From contig JACPKS010000014.1 in NCBI GenBank assembly GCA_016186905.1, forward strand, positions 1 through 49,112: a stretch of 49,112 bases of DNA. Direction: 5' to 3'. Source of the stretch: Deltaproteobacteria bacterium. Lineage in GTDB: Bacteria > Bdellovibrionota > UBA1018 > UBA923. Positions 17,414 through 25,293 of the stretch are shown here, one piece after another; position 1 is the first letter of the stretch, and each line of letters begins with the position of its first letter. The notes beneath the pieces were generated by a model. It was not told where the DNA came from, did no database searches, and saw only the letters and a program-made list of their open reading frames with translations. Made by a program: the position numbers and the translations under genes.

Positions 17414-17499
17414 GTGTTGCGTTTTGACTACGACGCGGATGAGCGAGAAATCGAAGCCGCTTTAGCGGCGAGATTTCGGAGCGCGGTCGCGAAGCGACC
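17399..17499. repeat. Three-hairpin structured element, copy 1
   Basis: Hairpin 1: GTCAAAACGCAA (17399-17410), loop TAGGTG, TTGCGTTTTGAC (17417-17428). Linker with GCGGATGAGCGA. Hairpin 2: GAAATC (17447-17452) with GATTTC (17472-17477), inner GCCGC/GCGGC, loop TTTA. Then GGAGCG and hairpin 3: GGTCGC-GAA-GCGACC (17485-17499). The same order occurs at 46743-46844 with different stem bases. Copy 1 lies between convergent genes; its second half encodes the C-terminal tail of RluD on the other strand. It may act as a two-way terminator or a REP-like repeat. Confidence 0.7.
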
Positions 17500-18469
17500 A
17501 CTTCGTCGCTAAGGCAAGAATTGATCGAAATTCCTCCGGCAGTTCCGACTCAAACGAAAGTTTTTCGCCGGTCACGGGATGGGTGAATCCCAGGCGAAAC
17601 GCGTGCAAGAGCTGATGATCGAGATCCAGGCACGCGCGTGAAAGCGCGGGATTGTTTTTTTGGAGGAACCTCGCGCGCCGATCGTTGTCGCCGTACAGAG
17701 GATCTCCCACAACAGGAAAACCCAGCTCCGAAAGATGCACGCGAATCTGGTGCGTACGCCCGGTCTCAAGCCGGCATTCGAGCAGTGTCAGCGCCCCGAG
17801 GTTCTCCAGCACCCGCCAGTGCGTCACCGCTCTTCGCCCTGACGAGAGTTTTCCCGTCATTTTTTTGCGGTTGCGCGGATTGCGCCCGTAAAAAGTCTCG
17901 ATCGCGCCTGAGACGCGCCCCTTCGCCGCAAGATCGCCGTGGACGAGCGCCTTGTACGCGCGCTCGATCGTATGCGTCTTGAACTGCGCCGCAAGCCCGG
18001 CGTGCGCGGCGTCGGTTTTCGAGACGACGAGAATGCCCGACGTCCCTTTGTCGATGCGGTGGACGATGCCCGGGCGCTCGACCCCTCCGACTGAAGAGAG
18101 GTTCGCGAGAGCCGCCAGCAGCCCGTGCACGACCGTCGGCCCCGTTTCGGTAGTACTCGGATGCACCGAAACGCCCGCTGGTTTTTCGAGCACCGCGAGA
18201 TTCGCGTCCTCGAAAAGAATGCGAATGCCGACGTCGGCCGGCGTGAGGTCGAGTCTTCGCGGATCTGGAATTTCGACCACGATCCGCTCGCCGCCTTTGA
18301 GCGGCTGCCCGGGTTTTACCGGGGGCTTGCCGTCGATGCGCACGCATCCCGCCACAATAAGATTCCTGGCCTGCGAACGCGATAGGCCGGTCGCTTTCGA
18401 CGTCAAGAACACGTCCAGCCGTTCGCCCGCCTCGGACGGCCGCGCGAAAAGCTCGATCCTTCCGCTCAT
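17462..18469 (-). CDS. rluD: RluD/RluA-family 23S rRNA pseudouridine synthase
   Basis: A 335-residue pseudouridine synthase. An S4 RNA-binding domain (about residues 15-60: RLDVFLTSKATGLSRSQARNLI) precedes the catalytic domain with D140 in GIVHRIDKGTSGILVV, and further family blocks KPAGVSVHP, GRTHQIRVH and VGDPLYG. RluD modifies helix 69 of 23S rRNA; RluA/RluC paralogues are close, so the exact target is less sure than the family. Its ATG overlaps the TGA of the upstream J-domain/HTH gene (ATGA), so they are coupled. The last residues are read from the repeated hairpin element, suggesting that the element replaced or extended the original end. Confidence 0.92.
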   Translation of the reverse strand: MSGRIELFARPSEAGERLDVFLTSKATGLSRSQARNLIVAGCVRIDGKPPVKPGQPLKGGERIVVEIPDPRRLDLTPADVGIRILFEDANLAVLEKPAGVSVHPSTTETGPTVVHGLLAALANLSSVGGVERPGIVHRIDKGTSGILVVSKTDAAHAGLAAQFKTHTIERAYKALVHGDLAAKGRVSGAIETFYGRNPRNRKKMTGKLSSGRRAVTHWRVLENLGALTLLECRLETGRTHQIRVHLSELGFPVVGDPLYGDNDRRARFLQKNNPALSRACLDLDHQLLHAFRLGFTHPVTGEKLSFESELPEEFRSILALATKWSLRDRAPKSRR

Positions 18470-19356
18470 TTCAGGAAAGTTTTTCGGTAGTGGTCCATGT
18501 AGCTCGAGGCCACTTTCTCGTGAGGAAGTTTGAGCGCCTTGGCGGCCTGGACGACGAAGCCGTGTACGAACACGGCCGCGGGCAGGCTCTCGAACTCCTC
18601 TTCCTCAAGACAGTTCAGGTAGGCCCTGCTGATCTTCGTGAAGTCGGCGAGCTCGTCGAGCGTGATTCCGCGGTATTCACGGACCCTGCGCAGGAAAGAG
18701 CCGCGGAACTCGTTTTCCTTCGTGATCATCTCTTCAAGCTCGGGGCTCGGCGCGCGCGTTTTGACGATGTCCACGCGGCGCACGATGCCCAAGCGGTTTT
18801 CGAACATGCGGCTGTCGTTGGATTGCTGCACGGAGCTCTCGCGTTGCGCTGAAACAGCCGGCGAAAGCGAAGGCACCGGCGCGGGGCCGCCGCTCGCCGG
18901 GCTGCTTGCGGCGTTGCCCGCCGGACCGCTCATCTGGCCGCTCATTGGTGGAAAGGTATCGTCTTCGAGGGTCGAGCCCCCGCCGAATACGTTCTGCGCG
19001 GCCTGGTGGGCGGCGTCGGCCTGGAGGCGCTCCGCGGTTTTCGCGAACGAGAATGTGTTATCAGCCGAACTTGATCCGCCCGCGGCGCGCTCTTCGGGAA
19101 GTTCGTCCGTCTTAAGGAAACCGTGGACTTTGTCGTACTCTTTGCGCTTTTCGGCGTTCGAGAGGACGAGATAGGCTTGCTCCACGCGTTCGAGCACGAG
19201 CTGTGTTTCCTGCTCGTCGAAAAGGCTGTAAAGTGCCGCGGAGTCTTTGCTGTAGGCCGCCTTTACGCGGAAGTAGGCCTGGCGGATTTCGTTTTGGGTG
19301 GCATCCTGCCGCACGTCCAGAATTTCGTAGTAGTTCTGTGAGTTCTCTTCGAACAT
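18466..19356 (-). CDS. Degenerate J-domain protein fused to RodZ-like HTH
   Basis: A 296-residue two-domain protein. Residues 8-75 have the DnaJ J-domain pattern (YYEILDV, then AYLVLSNAEKRKEYD), but the essential HPD tripeptide is absent: the loop reads AAYSKDS. It therefore should not stimulate DnaK. A low-complexity Ser/Gly/Pro linker (about 90-170) leads to a C-terminal helix-turn-helix of the RodZ/HTH_25 type (about 215-285: LRRVREYRGITLDELADFTKIS, LNCLEEEEFESLP). There is no transmembrane helix. It lies seven bases after the FlhG-like ATPase and overlaps rluD by four bases. A role with the ATPase in polar or flagellar organisation is plausible but inferred. Confidence 0.85.
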   Translation of the reverse strand: MFEENSQNYYEILDVRQDATQNEIRQAYFRVKAAYSKDSAALYSLFDEQETQLVLERVEQAYLVLSNAEKRKEYDKVHGFLKTDELPEERAAGGSSSADNTFSFAKTAERLQADAAHQAAQNVFGGGSTLEDDTFPPMSGQMSGPAGNAASSPASGGPAPVPSLSPAVSAQRESSVQQSNDSRMFENRLGIVRRVDIVKTRAPSPELEEMITKENEFRGSFLRRVREYRGITLDELADFTKISRAYLNCLEEEEFESLPAAVFVHGFVVQAAKALKLPHEKVASSYMDHYRKTFLK

Positions 19357-19363
19357 GGTCGCT

Positions 19364-20386
19364 TCAGTATATCGGCGCGGAAGCCTGTTTGTTTTCCTGC
19401 AGGAGGTGGCGGGTCATCCTCTGGAAATGGCTCGCGAGCTTGGAGTTCGGGAACTCGAGGCAGACCGGCCGCTTGCGGCGCACCGACTGCCAGACGGCGC
19501 TGTCGTAATCGAGGTAGCCCACGTATTCCATGTCGATCCCGAAATATTTCTTGCACACGCTCTTGATCGAAAAACCGATGTCGACGTCGCTCTGCGTGCG
19601 CGTCTGATTGATGATGAGCTTTGGCCGAAAGCGGTGGATCTCCTCTCGCAGGCGCGTTCCGATCTCGGGGCTGAACTTCGAGGCTTCGCGCAGAAGGTCG
19701 GCCGGCGAGCGGATGCCGAGAGGATTTTTCTGATCCATCGCCATGTCGATCAACGGGCGGATTTCGAACAGCGAGTCGGCGACCTTGAGCTTGCGGTAAT
19801 AGGCGCTCTTGATGAACCGGTAGGTGTTCTCGATGCTCGTCGGCTCAGGCAGCAGCACGAGGATGCCCACGTCCGCGTTCAGAAAAAAATCGAGCGTGTT
19901 GTACGCAGTGCCCGCTCCGAGGTCGAAGACGAGGTAATCGGCGTCGAGCTCGTGCAGTTTCTGCAGGAGTTTGCTCTTCTGAGTGTGTTTGAGGTTTGCG
20001 ACCCCGATCGAGTCCTGAGCGCCGCTGATGAGGTTCAAGCCGCGCACGCCCGTGGGAAGAAGAACGTCTTTGATTTCAGTAACTCGTTTGCTGAAGAAAT
20101 CAGAAAGCGTGACCGAAGGAATGTCGACGCCAAGACACGTATGCAGGTTCGCGCAGCCCAAGTCGAGATCCACGGCCACGACCTTGTGTCCGCTCTGCGC
20201 AGCCATGATCGCGAGGTTCGCCGAGATCAGGCTTTTCCCGACGCCGCCCTTTCCGCCGCCGATCGCCCAAATCTGTTTGACTTTACGCGAGGGCGTGCCT
20301 TCAGTCTTCTGACCGACCGTCTTGCGCCCCTCGTCCCGGGCGGTCACGAGATCGTCAGTGGAAGTCAGCATCTCACCCGTGCTCAT
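19364..20386 (-). CDS. FlhG/MinD-like ParA-family ATPase
   Basis: A 340-residue deviant Walker ATPase. The signature GGGKGGVGKS (K46, K51) is complete, followed by VDLDLGCANLH and the later VFDLGAGTAYNTLDFF switch region. Sequence style, an N-terminal extension of about 35 residues and a cysteine/lysine-rich tail fit FlhG (flagellar number/placement) better than chromosomal ParA, but MinD-like roles cannot be excluded. No FlhF, FliA or other flagellar gene lies in the window. It is followed seven bases later by the J-domain/HTH protein. A candidate promoter ends almost at the start codon, so the mRNA may be leaderless, or translation may begin at the ATG at 20371. Confidence 0.85.
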   Translation of the reverse strand: MSTGEMLTSTDDLVTARDEGRKTVGQKTEGTPSRKVKQIWAIGGGKGGVGKSLISANLAIMAAQSGHKVVAVDLDLGCANLHTCLGVDIPSVTLSDFFSKRVTEIKDVLLPTGVRGLNLISGAQDSIGVANLKHTQKSKLLQKLHELDADYLVFDLGAGTAYNTLDFFLNADVGILVLLPEPTSIENTYRFIKSAYYRKLKVADSLFEIRPLIDMAMDQKNPLGIRSPADLLREASKFSPEIGTRLREEIHRFRPKLIINQTRTQSDVDIGFSIKSVCKKYFGIDMEYVGYLDYDSAVWQSVRRKRPVCLEFPNSKLASHFQRMTRHLLQENKQASAPIY

Positions 20387-20393
20387 AGTTAAG

Positions 20394-20423
20394 ATTATGG
20401 GTGTTAGCCATAATTTCTGTCAA
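20394..20423 (-). promoter_or_regulatory. Candidate sigma70-type promoter for the FlhG-J-domain-rluD operon
   Basis: On the minus strand TTGACA (20423-20418), 18-bp spacer, CATAAT (20399-20394). Transcription would begin about two bases before the ATG at 20386, giving a leaderless message; no ribosome-binding site is visible. Confidence 0.5.
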
Positions 20424-20431
20424 CTATTTGA

Positions 20432-20490
20432 GCACCGAGCAGGTCTCTACGCAGGCAAAGTCACTCGGTGAAAACGGCTCTACGCAGTTT
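20432..20490. repeat. Short direct and inverted repeats between divergent genes
   Basis: CTCTACGCAG occurs twice (near 20444 and 20480), and CACCGAG upstream pairs with CTCGGTG between the two copies. The region lies between the divergent FlhG-like and CTP-transferase-like genes. No gene fits here; a regulatory role is possible. Confidence 0.3.
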
Positions 20491-20604
20491 GATCGTGTAT
20501 TTCAGTCAGGATCGGTTTTCGACGAAGAAGGCGGCCTATTAAAAACAGTGTGATTCCCTTCGTTTGTGAAAAAAATCAGAAAACGGCGGTTCTGCCGCGG
20601 CCAA

Positions 20605-20620
20605 TGGCATGTGACTTGCT
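20605..20620 (+). promoter_or_regulatory. Sigma54-type (-24/-12) promoter
   Basis: TGGCATGTGACTTGCT has GG at 20606-20607 and GC at 20618-20619 with exactly ten bases between, plus TGGCA and TTGCT close to consensus. Expected transcript start is near 20631, just before the ATG at 20634. Confidence 0.6.
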
Positions 20621-20633
20621 TTTTACTTTCAAT

Positions 20634-21347
20634 ATGATGTCGTTATTTTCACGCCCCTTCGCCAGAAAATCAGCATACGTCCGTCTTAACCAGATGCGTC
20701 TCAACCATTGGGTCAACCACCTGCCTTACCGCGGCGATCTGCATCTTGCTCGAAAACTTTGGCACATGGCCTGTGGGCTTATGCTTATTACGATTTACAT
20801 GTCGGGCGTGTCACAAGTCACCGTAGTCAGGGTCTTGAGCGCGATTTTTCTCGGAAGTGTGGCCACTGAATATCTCCGTTTGCGTCATCCCTCTCTTAAC
20901 GCCGTCTGCGTTCGCATGATGGGATTCTTCATGCGCACTCATGAGGTGAAGAGTGTCAGCGGCATGCCGTATTACGCGGCCTCTTGCCTGCTTGCGATCG
21001 CGATTTTTCCGAGGGACGTCGCGATACTTTCGCTGCTTTTTCTCACCTTCGGCGACCCGGTCGCCTCGCTTGTCGGCATTCTCTTTCGCGAGCGCTCGAT
21101 TCCGATCCTGAAGGGAAAATCCTTTCACGGAACCGCAGCGGCTTACATCGTCTGCGCTTTGGCGACCTGGCTGTACCTCAAGTCGACGGGCATGCATGGC
21201 TTGAGCCTCATTCGGATGACCCTTCTGGGCGGATTCGCCGGCGCGCTCGCCGAGCTCTTGCCGCTCGACATCGACGACAACTTCACGATTCCGCTCGTGA
21301 GTGGTCTGATTCTTTGGCTCGGTTTCATCGCGATCCACTTTGCTTAA
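20634..21347 (+). CDS. Polyprenol/diacylglycerol kinase-like CTP transferase, membrane protein
   Basis: A polytopic membrane protein of the dolichol kinase/phytol kinase/DGK1 superfamily, which phosphorylates isoprenoid alcohols or diacylglycerol using CTP. Signature blocks: RKLWHMACG, FLTFGDPVASLVG, ILKGKSFHGTAA and the closing LPLDIDDNFTIPLVSG. Six to seven hydrophobic segments; 237 residues from the start chosen. That start (ATG 20634, or ATG 20637 beside it) is preferred over the longer reading from GTG 20550 because a good sigma54 promoter ends at 20620. There is no clear ribosome-binding site, so the start is uncertain. The true lipid substrate cannot be told from sequence. The gene stands alone upstream of the tandem exported proteins. 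Confidence 0.82.
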   Translation: MMSLFSRPFARKSAYVRLNQMRLNHWVNHLPYRGDLHLARKLWHMACGLMLITIYMSGVSQVTVVRVLSAIFLGSVATEYLRLRHPSLNAVCVRMMGFFMRTHEVKSVSGMPYYAASCLLAIAIFPRDVAILSLLFLTFGDPVASLVGILFRERSIPILKGKSFHGTAAAYIVCALATWLYLKSTGMHGLSLIRMTLLGGFAGALAELLPLDIDDNFTIPLVSGLILWLGFIAIHFA

Positions 21348-21461
21348 ACTGCGTGTTGGCCCGCTTGACGGGTGTCTGACAAGTAGACAGTCAGCCTGAC
21401 GTGATCTTTATATAATACATTGAAATTAATGCATTTTTTATAACTCAGACGTCCGTTTTTC

Positions 21462-21477
21462 TGGTCTGGTCCTTGCT
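21462..21477 (+). promoter_or_regulatory. Sigma54-type (-24/-12) promoter for the tandem exported-protein operon
   Basis: TGGTCTGGTCCTTGCT has GG (21463-21464), ten bases, then GC (21475-21476). Expected start near 21488, just ahead of the GGAG ribosome-binding site (21491-21494). It closely resembles the site at 41349 (shared TGGYCTGGTMCTTGC). Confidence 0.6.
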
Positions 21478-21501
21478 TTGATCCATCCCAGGAGCAACCA
21501 C

Positions 21502-23424
21502 ATGGGATTTCAGCGAACTCGTTTTAAACGCACCCTCCTCGTTGCGGCTCTTTCGTTCGTGCTGGGCTCATCCATGCCAGCACTTGCCGGCCCGAGCCAG
21601 TGGGTCGCGCCTCGCGCCGACTTGCGAGAGCACTTGGGCGCGCGCCTGACGCCCAAGGGAATTCGGTCGTTGCTCAACATCGTCGTCAGCCCGTATTTCA
21701 AGAGCGGCAATCAGCTCGAAGTCGTGATTCCGGCCCAGACGATCAGCCGAAAAATGGAACTCGACACAAAAGAGTTCGGCGTTCTTACGGATATTTCCAA
21801 ATCGCTTTTCGGCGTGGACCTGACCTCAGGCCTTCCGATGCACGTGAGAATCGCGCCCACGACGATCAGCGCCGCGATCGGCGAGCAGGATTTCGACGTC
21901 AAGATCATCGAGGCCGGCTCCAGCCGGATCAGGCTCGCGCTCGAGATCGAAGCGCGCGGCGTGGCTGCGCAGGCCAAACGGATCACTGTTTGCGAAAACG
22001 CCGACTGCAAGCAGTCCAAGGGCGTGCGCGTGGATTTCGACGGGGTGACGATCGCGCAGAAATCCATCGGCGCCCCGATTCGCATGAGTGCTGCGATCGA
22101 TTACGTCATCAGGAGCGGCCGCGGCCGTTTCAAGATCACGGGTGTCTCGAGCAATTTGGGCGAGCCTGGCGGCCCGCTCATCGAAATCGGTCTCGGCGCG
22201 CTCAAGCTTCCGCCGGTGAGCATCCGCGTGAACGCGCATGAGGTCAGCCTCGACGCGAACGCGCTCAAACAGGAAATCCTCAAGCACAAACAAGCCATCG
22301 CCAAAGAGGTCTTGCACGACGCGACGGCATTCATCGCCGAAGACCTCGCGGAGCTGCTCAACAAGAATGTCTTCTCGGATTTATCCAATCCGACGTCGGT
22401 TTCGGGAAGTTTCGAGCGTTCGCCGCCGGTGAGCCTTCCAAGCCCCTCGCTGGAGTGGCCTGCGGATCGGCTCGATCCCGCTCATTTTCAGCCGGCGATT
22501 CCGCCCCAGCTTCTCGGTGAGACGAGCGAGTCCGAAAAAGAAAGCGCGTTGATGCGCATCCTCCGTCTCGCGCGCGAGCGCGTGTTTCGGGCTTTTTTCC
22601 GGATCGCGCCGGCAGCCGTATCGATCGGCTCCGACGGGGTGCTCGCGGTTTCGGCTGACGGCGAGCTGTCGGTCGGAACGAAATCTCTTGCCGTCGGAAC
22701 CCGGCTCGGCCACGGAAATTTCGCCGGAACGATGGAAACGTTGCGGTTCGAGAGCGCGCCGAACAAAGATTACTATCACTTCGCGGTCGCGGTGAGCGAG
22801 CCGCTGGTCAACGGCGTGCTCGATCTTGCGCGAAGCCAGGGCATTATCCGGAACGTTCTAGAGGGGATGCCCGAATATGCCGGGCTCATTTGCGGCAAGG
22901 ACGGCATCCGTGTTCACTTCCGCAAGGTCGACGGGCGGCCCAGGGTTTACGTGGTTTTGAATCTTGTTCTCGATGTCGCCAGTAAAAGCTTCTGGGGCGG
23001 GGTTTGGGAAAAATGGTTTGGAGCGGGCGGAACCTTCGTGTTTCCGCTGGAATTGCAGTTCGAGCCCCGGATCCGCGAGCACGAGATGAGCGTCATGATG
23101 GCGGCGAACCCGGCGCTGCGCCAGGATGTGCTCGAGCTTGTAGCCGTCAATTCCCCGATCCGCGGAATGACGCTCGCCAATACTTTCGGATATCCCATGA
23201 CGGATTTCACGCAAGCGACCGAAACCGTTCGCAGGGAGTTCTTCAGCGAGCTTTCCGAGTCGATCGCTCCGATCGTGAATGGCATGGTCGCCGTTCCGAT
23301 TGCCGACCTGTTCAGGGGCTCTGGTCTCATGGCCACGCCGTCGAAATTTGATGTTGAGCCTTCCGGCCACCTGGTCGTGTACGGTCTTTTCTCGCCGGCT
23401 TTGTCGGAGGGCGCGACAAAATGA
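21502..23424 (+). CDS. Large exported protein of unknown function, tandem member 1
   Basis: A 640-residue protein with a clear Sec signal (basic MGFQRTRFKR, hydrophobic core, cleavage near ALAG). I do not recognise the family. It is rich in beta strands with amphipathic helices. One segment (about residues 236-295: LPPVSIRV, a long basic helix, AFIAEDLAELLN) matches the layout of the following gene, so the two look paralogous. The elongated strand/helix pattern resembles lipid-binding TULIP-type modules, a guess only. The ATG at 21502 is chosen for GGAG seven bases upstream. A sigma54 promoter precedes it, and its TGA overlaps the next ATG (ATGA). Confidence 0.82.
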   Translation: MGFQRTRFKRTLLVAALSFVLGSSMPALAGPSQWVAPRADLREHLGARLTPKGIRSLLNIVVSPYFKSGNQLEVVIPAQTISRKMELDTKEFGVLTDISKSLFGVDLTSGLPMHVRIAPTTISAAIGEQDFDVKIIEAGSSRIRLALEIEARGVAAQAKRITVCENADCKQSKGVRVDFDGVTIAQKSIGAPIRMSAAIDYVIRSGRGRFKITGVSSNLGEPGGPLIEIGLGALKLPPVSIRVNAHEVSLDANALKQEILKHKQAIAKEVLHDATAFIAEDLAELLNKNVFSDLSNPTSVSGSFERSPPVSLPSPSLEWPADRLDPAHFQPAIPPQLLGETSESEKESALMRILRLARERVFRAFFRIAPAAVSIGSDGVLAVSADGELSVGTKSLAVGTRLGHGNFAGTMETLRFESAPNKDYYHFAVAVSEPLVNGVLDLARSQGIIRNVLEGMPEYAGLICGKDGIRVHFRKVDGRPRVYVVLNLVLDVASKSFWGGVWEKWFGAGGTFVFPLELQFEPRIREHEMSVMMAANPALRQDVLELVAVNSPIRGMTLANTFGYPMTDFTQATETVRREFFSELSESIAPIVNGMVAVPIADLFRGSGLMATPSKFDVEPSGHLVVYGLFSPALSEGATK

Positions 23425-25136
23425 GAAGGGCTTGGATATTTCCCGTATTTTCGGTTTTTCTCACGATTTTTGCGGCCGCGTCGGTGCTCGCCGCTCCCCG
23501 CGAGGAGCTCGCGCTTGACAGGAACCCCGACTTTTTTCCGGATATTCTCCTTCAGGCCAAACATGACGCGGATTTGAACGCCTTCATTGTCGAGCGGCTG
23601 CGCACGCTGCTGAAAAACAACTCCGTATCCGACCCGTTCAACTCGGAGATTCTTGGAATGAGCTCGGTTTCGCACGAGATCCTGCGCGACAAGCTCGACG
23701 CCGACACCAAGCAGCTCCTAGTGGGAATCGGGAACATCTTCCGTATCGACATGAAGAGGAGCCGTTTCAACTACGCCATCGACGGGATCCGCTACCGTAT
23801 CGGCCGGATCGTTCCGCAGGTTTGCCCGCTGAAGGGCCCCGCCGGCTATGAAGCCTCCGCCGACCTCTCGTTTTACGATATTGAGGTGAGCTCCAAGGAA
23901 GTCGTCATCACCTTGCGGGTGGCGCCGCTCTCGGGCGAAGCGCCTTTTGAGCTCGTTCGCGCGAGGATCGTGAATCCCAAAGTCGTCGTGAAAAAGGACG
24001 CCGCCCTCAGTTTTTCCTCGAAAATCGAAGTCAAAACCGAGGAAAAACTCAAGTTCCACCAGAAAGACAGCACGTTCGCCGACCTCCGCGACTTTCTAAA
24101 ATACAACCCCGATGCCGTGGATCTGACCTACGACGACATCGTCATTCCGCCGATCGTGGTGCAAGCCGGAGTTCGGAGGACCGAAATCGAATCGACGAAG
24201 CTCAAGGCGTTCCTTCTCACCCAAGGCGAAAGCATCAAGCGGGCGCTCCTGCGGTTTTTCGCCGACCGTCTTACCGAAGATTTGGGCGACGCGTTCTTGA
24301 ATCTCATCCTGCAGACGCCCGTGCGCAACGACCTCTGGATCAGCTCGTCGATCTACAGCGGCTATCAGGTCAAACGCATTGAGGCGGTCGACGGCGTGCA
24401 GACGGCCATGCACATCAGCGGCGACTTTTGCTCGCCCCAGGAATACACGACGGAGGGCGCTGCCTGCTCCAGCCATCAATTCGATCCCGGGCAGGTTCGC
24501 AGGATCAGCGAGCGGGACTACGCGGAATCGCGCCTCATCGTCGATGCCGAGCTATTGAACGGCGATTTCAATCTCATCGCGAGCGTAAGCGAGCACTACC
24601 TCAACCGCCTGCTCGCGAAGACCGTGGAATTGAAGTTCTGGGATGAGTCGCTCGCCGCCGCGGGCCTGACGCTTGGGCCGATGAAAACATTCCTCACGCT
24701 CGATCGCTACGGCACGGAAGGCACGCTCTACATCGACGCGATTTACCGGTTGCCGCGCTATCTGCAGCCGTTCGCGGGGCTGGAGGAAATCCGGTTTCCG
24801 CTCGTGTTCCGCGTCTCGATCTACATCGTGAACGAAAACGTGAAAGGCGAGGACATTCCGGTCTTCGTCGTGCGGGTCAACGGAGCGGAAACCTCCCGGG
24901 CAACGCTTGAGAAAGGGATCCCTGAGTTCGACTACCAGAGCCGGCTTGGCACGTCGCTTTTGAAAAGGCGAATCGTGAAACTCATCCAACGCGACGCGGG
25001 CAAACTGATCGGCACCGAAGTGCTTCGCATCACCATGCCCGAGCTCAAGGGCATGGGGCTCAGTCAAGCCGTATTTTATTCGGACGGCCACGGACGCGCG
25101 CTCGGCAAGCTCAAAGTGCAGGCCGAGCTCAAATGA
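23421..25136 (+). CDS. Large exported protein of unknown function, tandem member 2
   Basis: A 571-residue protein with an N-terminal signal (MRRAWIFPVFSVF core, cleavage near VLAAP). No family recognised. It shares the overall plan of the preceding gene: an N-terminal helical part, a beta-rich half ending in VIPPIVVQAGV, a long helix with FFADRLTEDLGDAFLN, then a second beta-rich half with LLNGDFNLIASVSEHYLNRLL. Three cysteines lie around residues 337-353. Start overlap of four bases with the upstream gene shows coupled translation, so the two proteins probably work as a pair in the periplasm or outer membrane. Confidence 0.82.
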   Translation: MRRAWIFPVFSVFLTIFAAASVLAAPREELALDRNPDFFPDILLQAKHDADLNAFIVERLRTLLKNNSVSDPFNSEILGMSSVSHEILRDKLDADTKQLLVGIGNIFRIDMKRSRFNYAIDGIRYRIGRIVPQVCPLKGPAGYEASADLSFYDIEVSSKEVVITLRVAPLSGEAPFELVRARIVNPKVVVKKDAALSFSSKIEVKTEEKLKFHQKDSTFADLRDFLKYNPDAVDLTYDDIVIPPIVVQAGVRRTEIESTKLKAFLLTQGESIKRALLRFFADRLTEDLGDAFLNLILQTPVRNDLWISSSIYSGYQVKRIEAVDGVQTAMHISGDFCSPQEYTTEGAACSSHQFDPGQVRRISERDYAESRLIVDAELLNGDFNLIASVSEHYLNRLLAKTVELKFWDESLAAAGLTLGPMKTFLTLDRYGTEGTLYIDAIYRLPRYLQPFAGLEEIRFPLVFRVSIYIVNENVKGEDIPVFVVRVNGAETSRATLEKGIPEFDYQSRLGTSLLKRRIVKLIQRDAGKLIGTEVLRITMPELKGMGLSQAVFYSDGHGRALGKLKVQAELK

Positions 25137-25293
25137 CCGGGAGCTGCAGGTTCTTTTCCCAGGTGTATAACTCTTAGACAGCCACCAGAGCGCTTTTACA
25201 GGGGATAGGCAGGTTTTTACCCGGAAATTATAGGGAATTTCGCTGGTACGGAGTCTGCAATATACTAGGTGAAATATCGGGGCTAGAAGTGCA

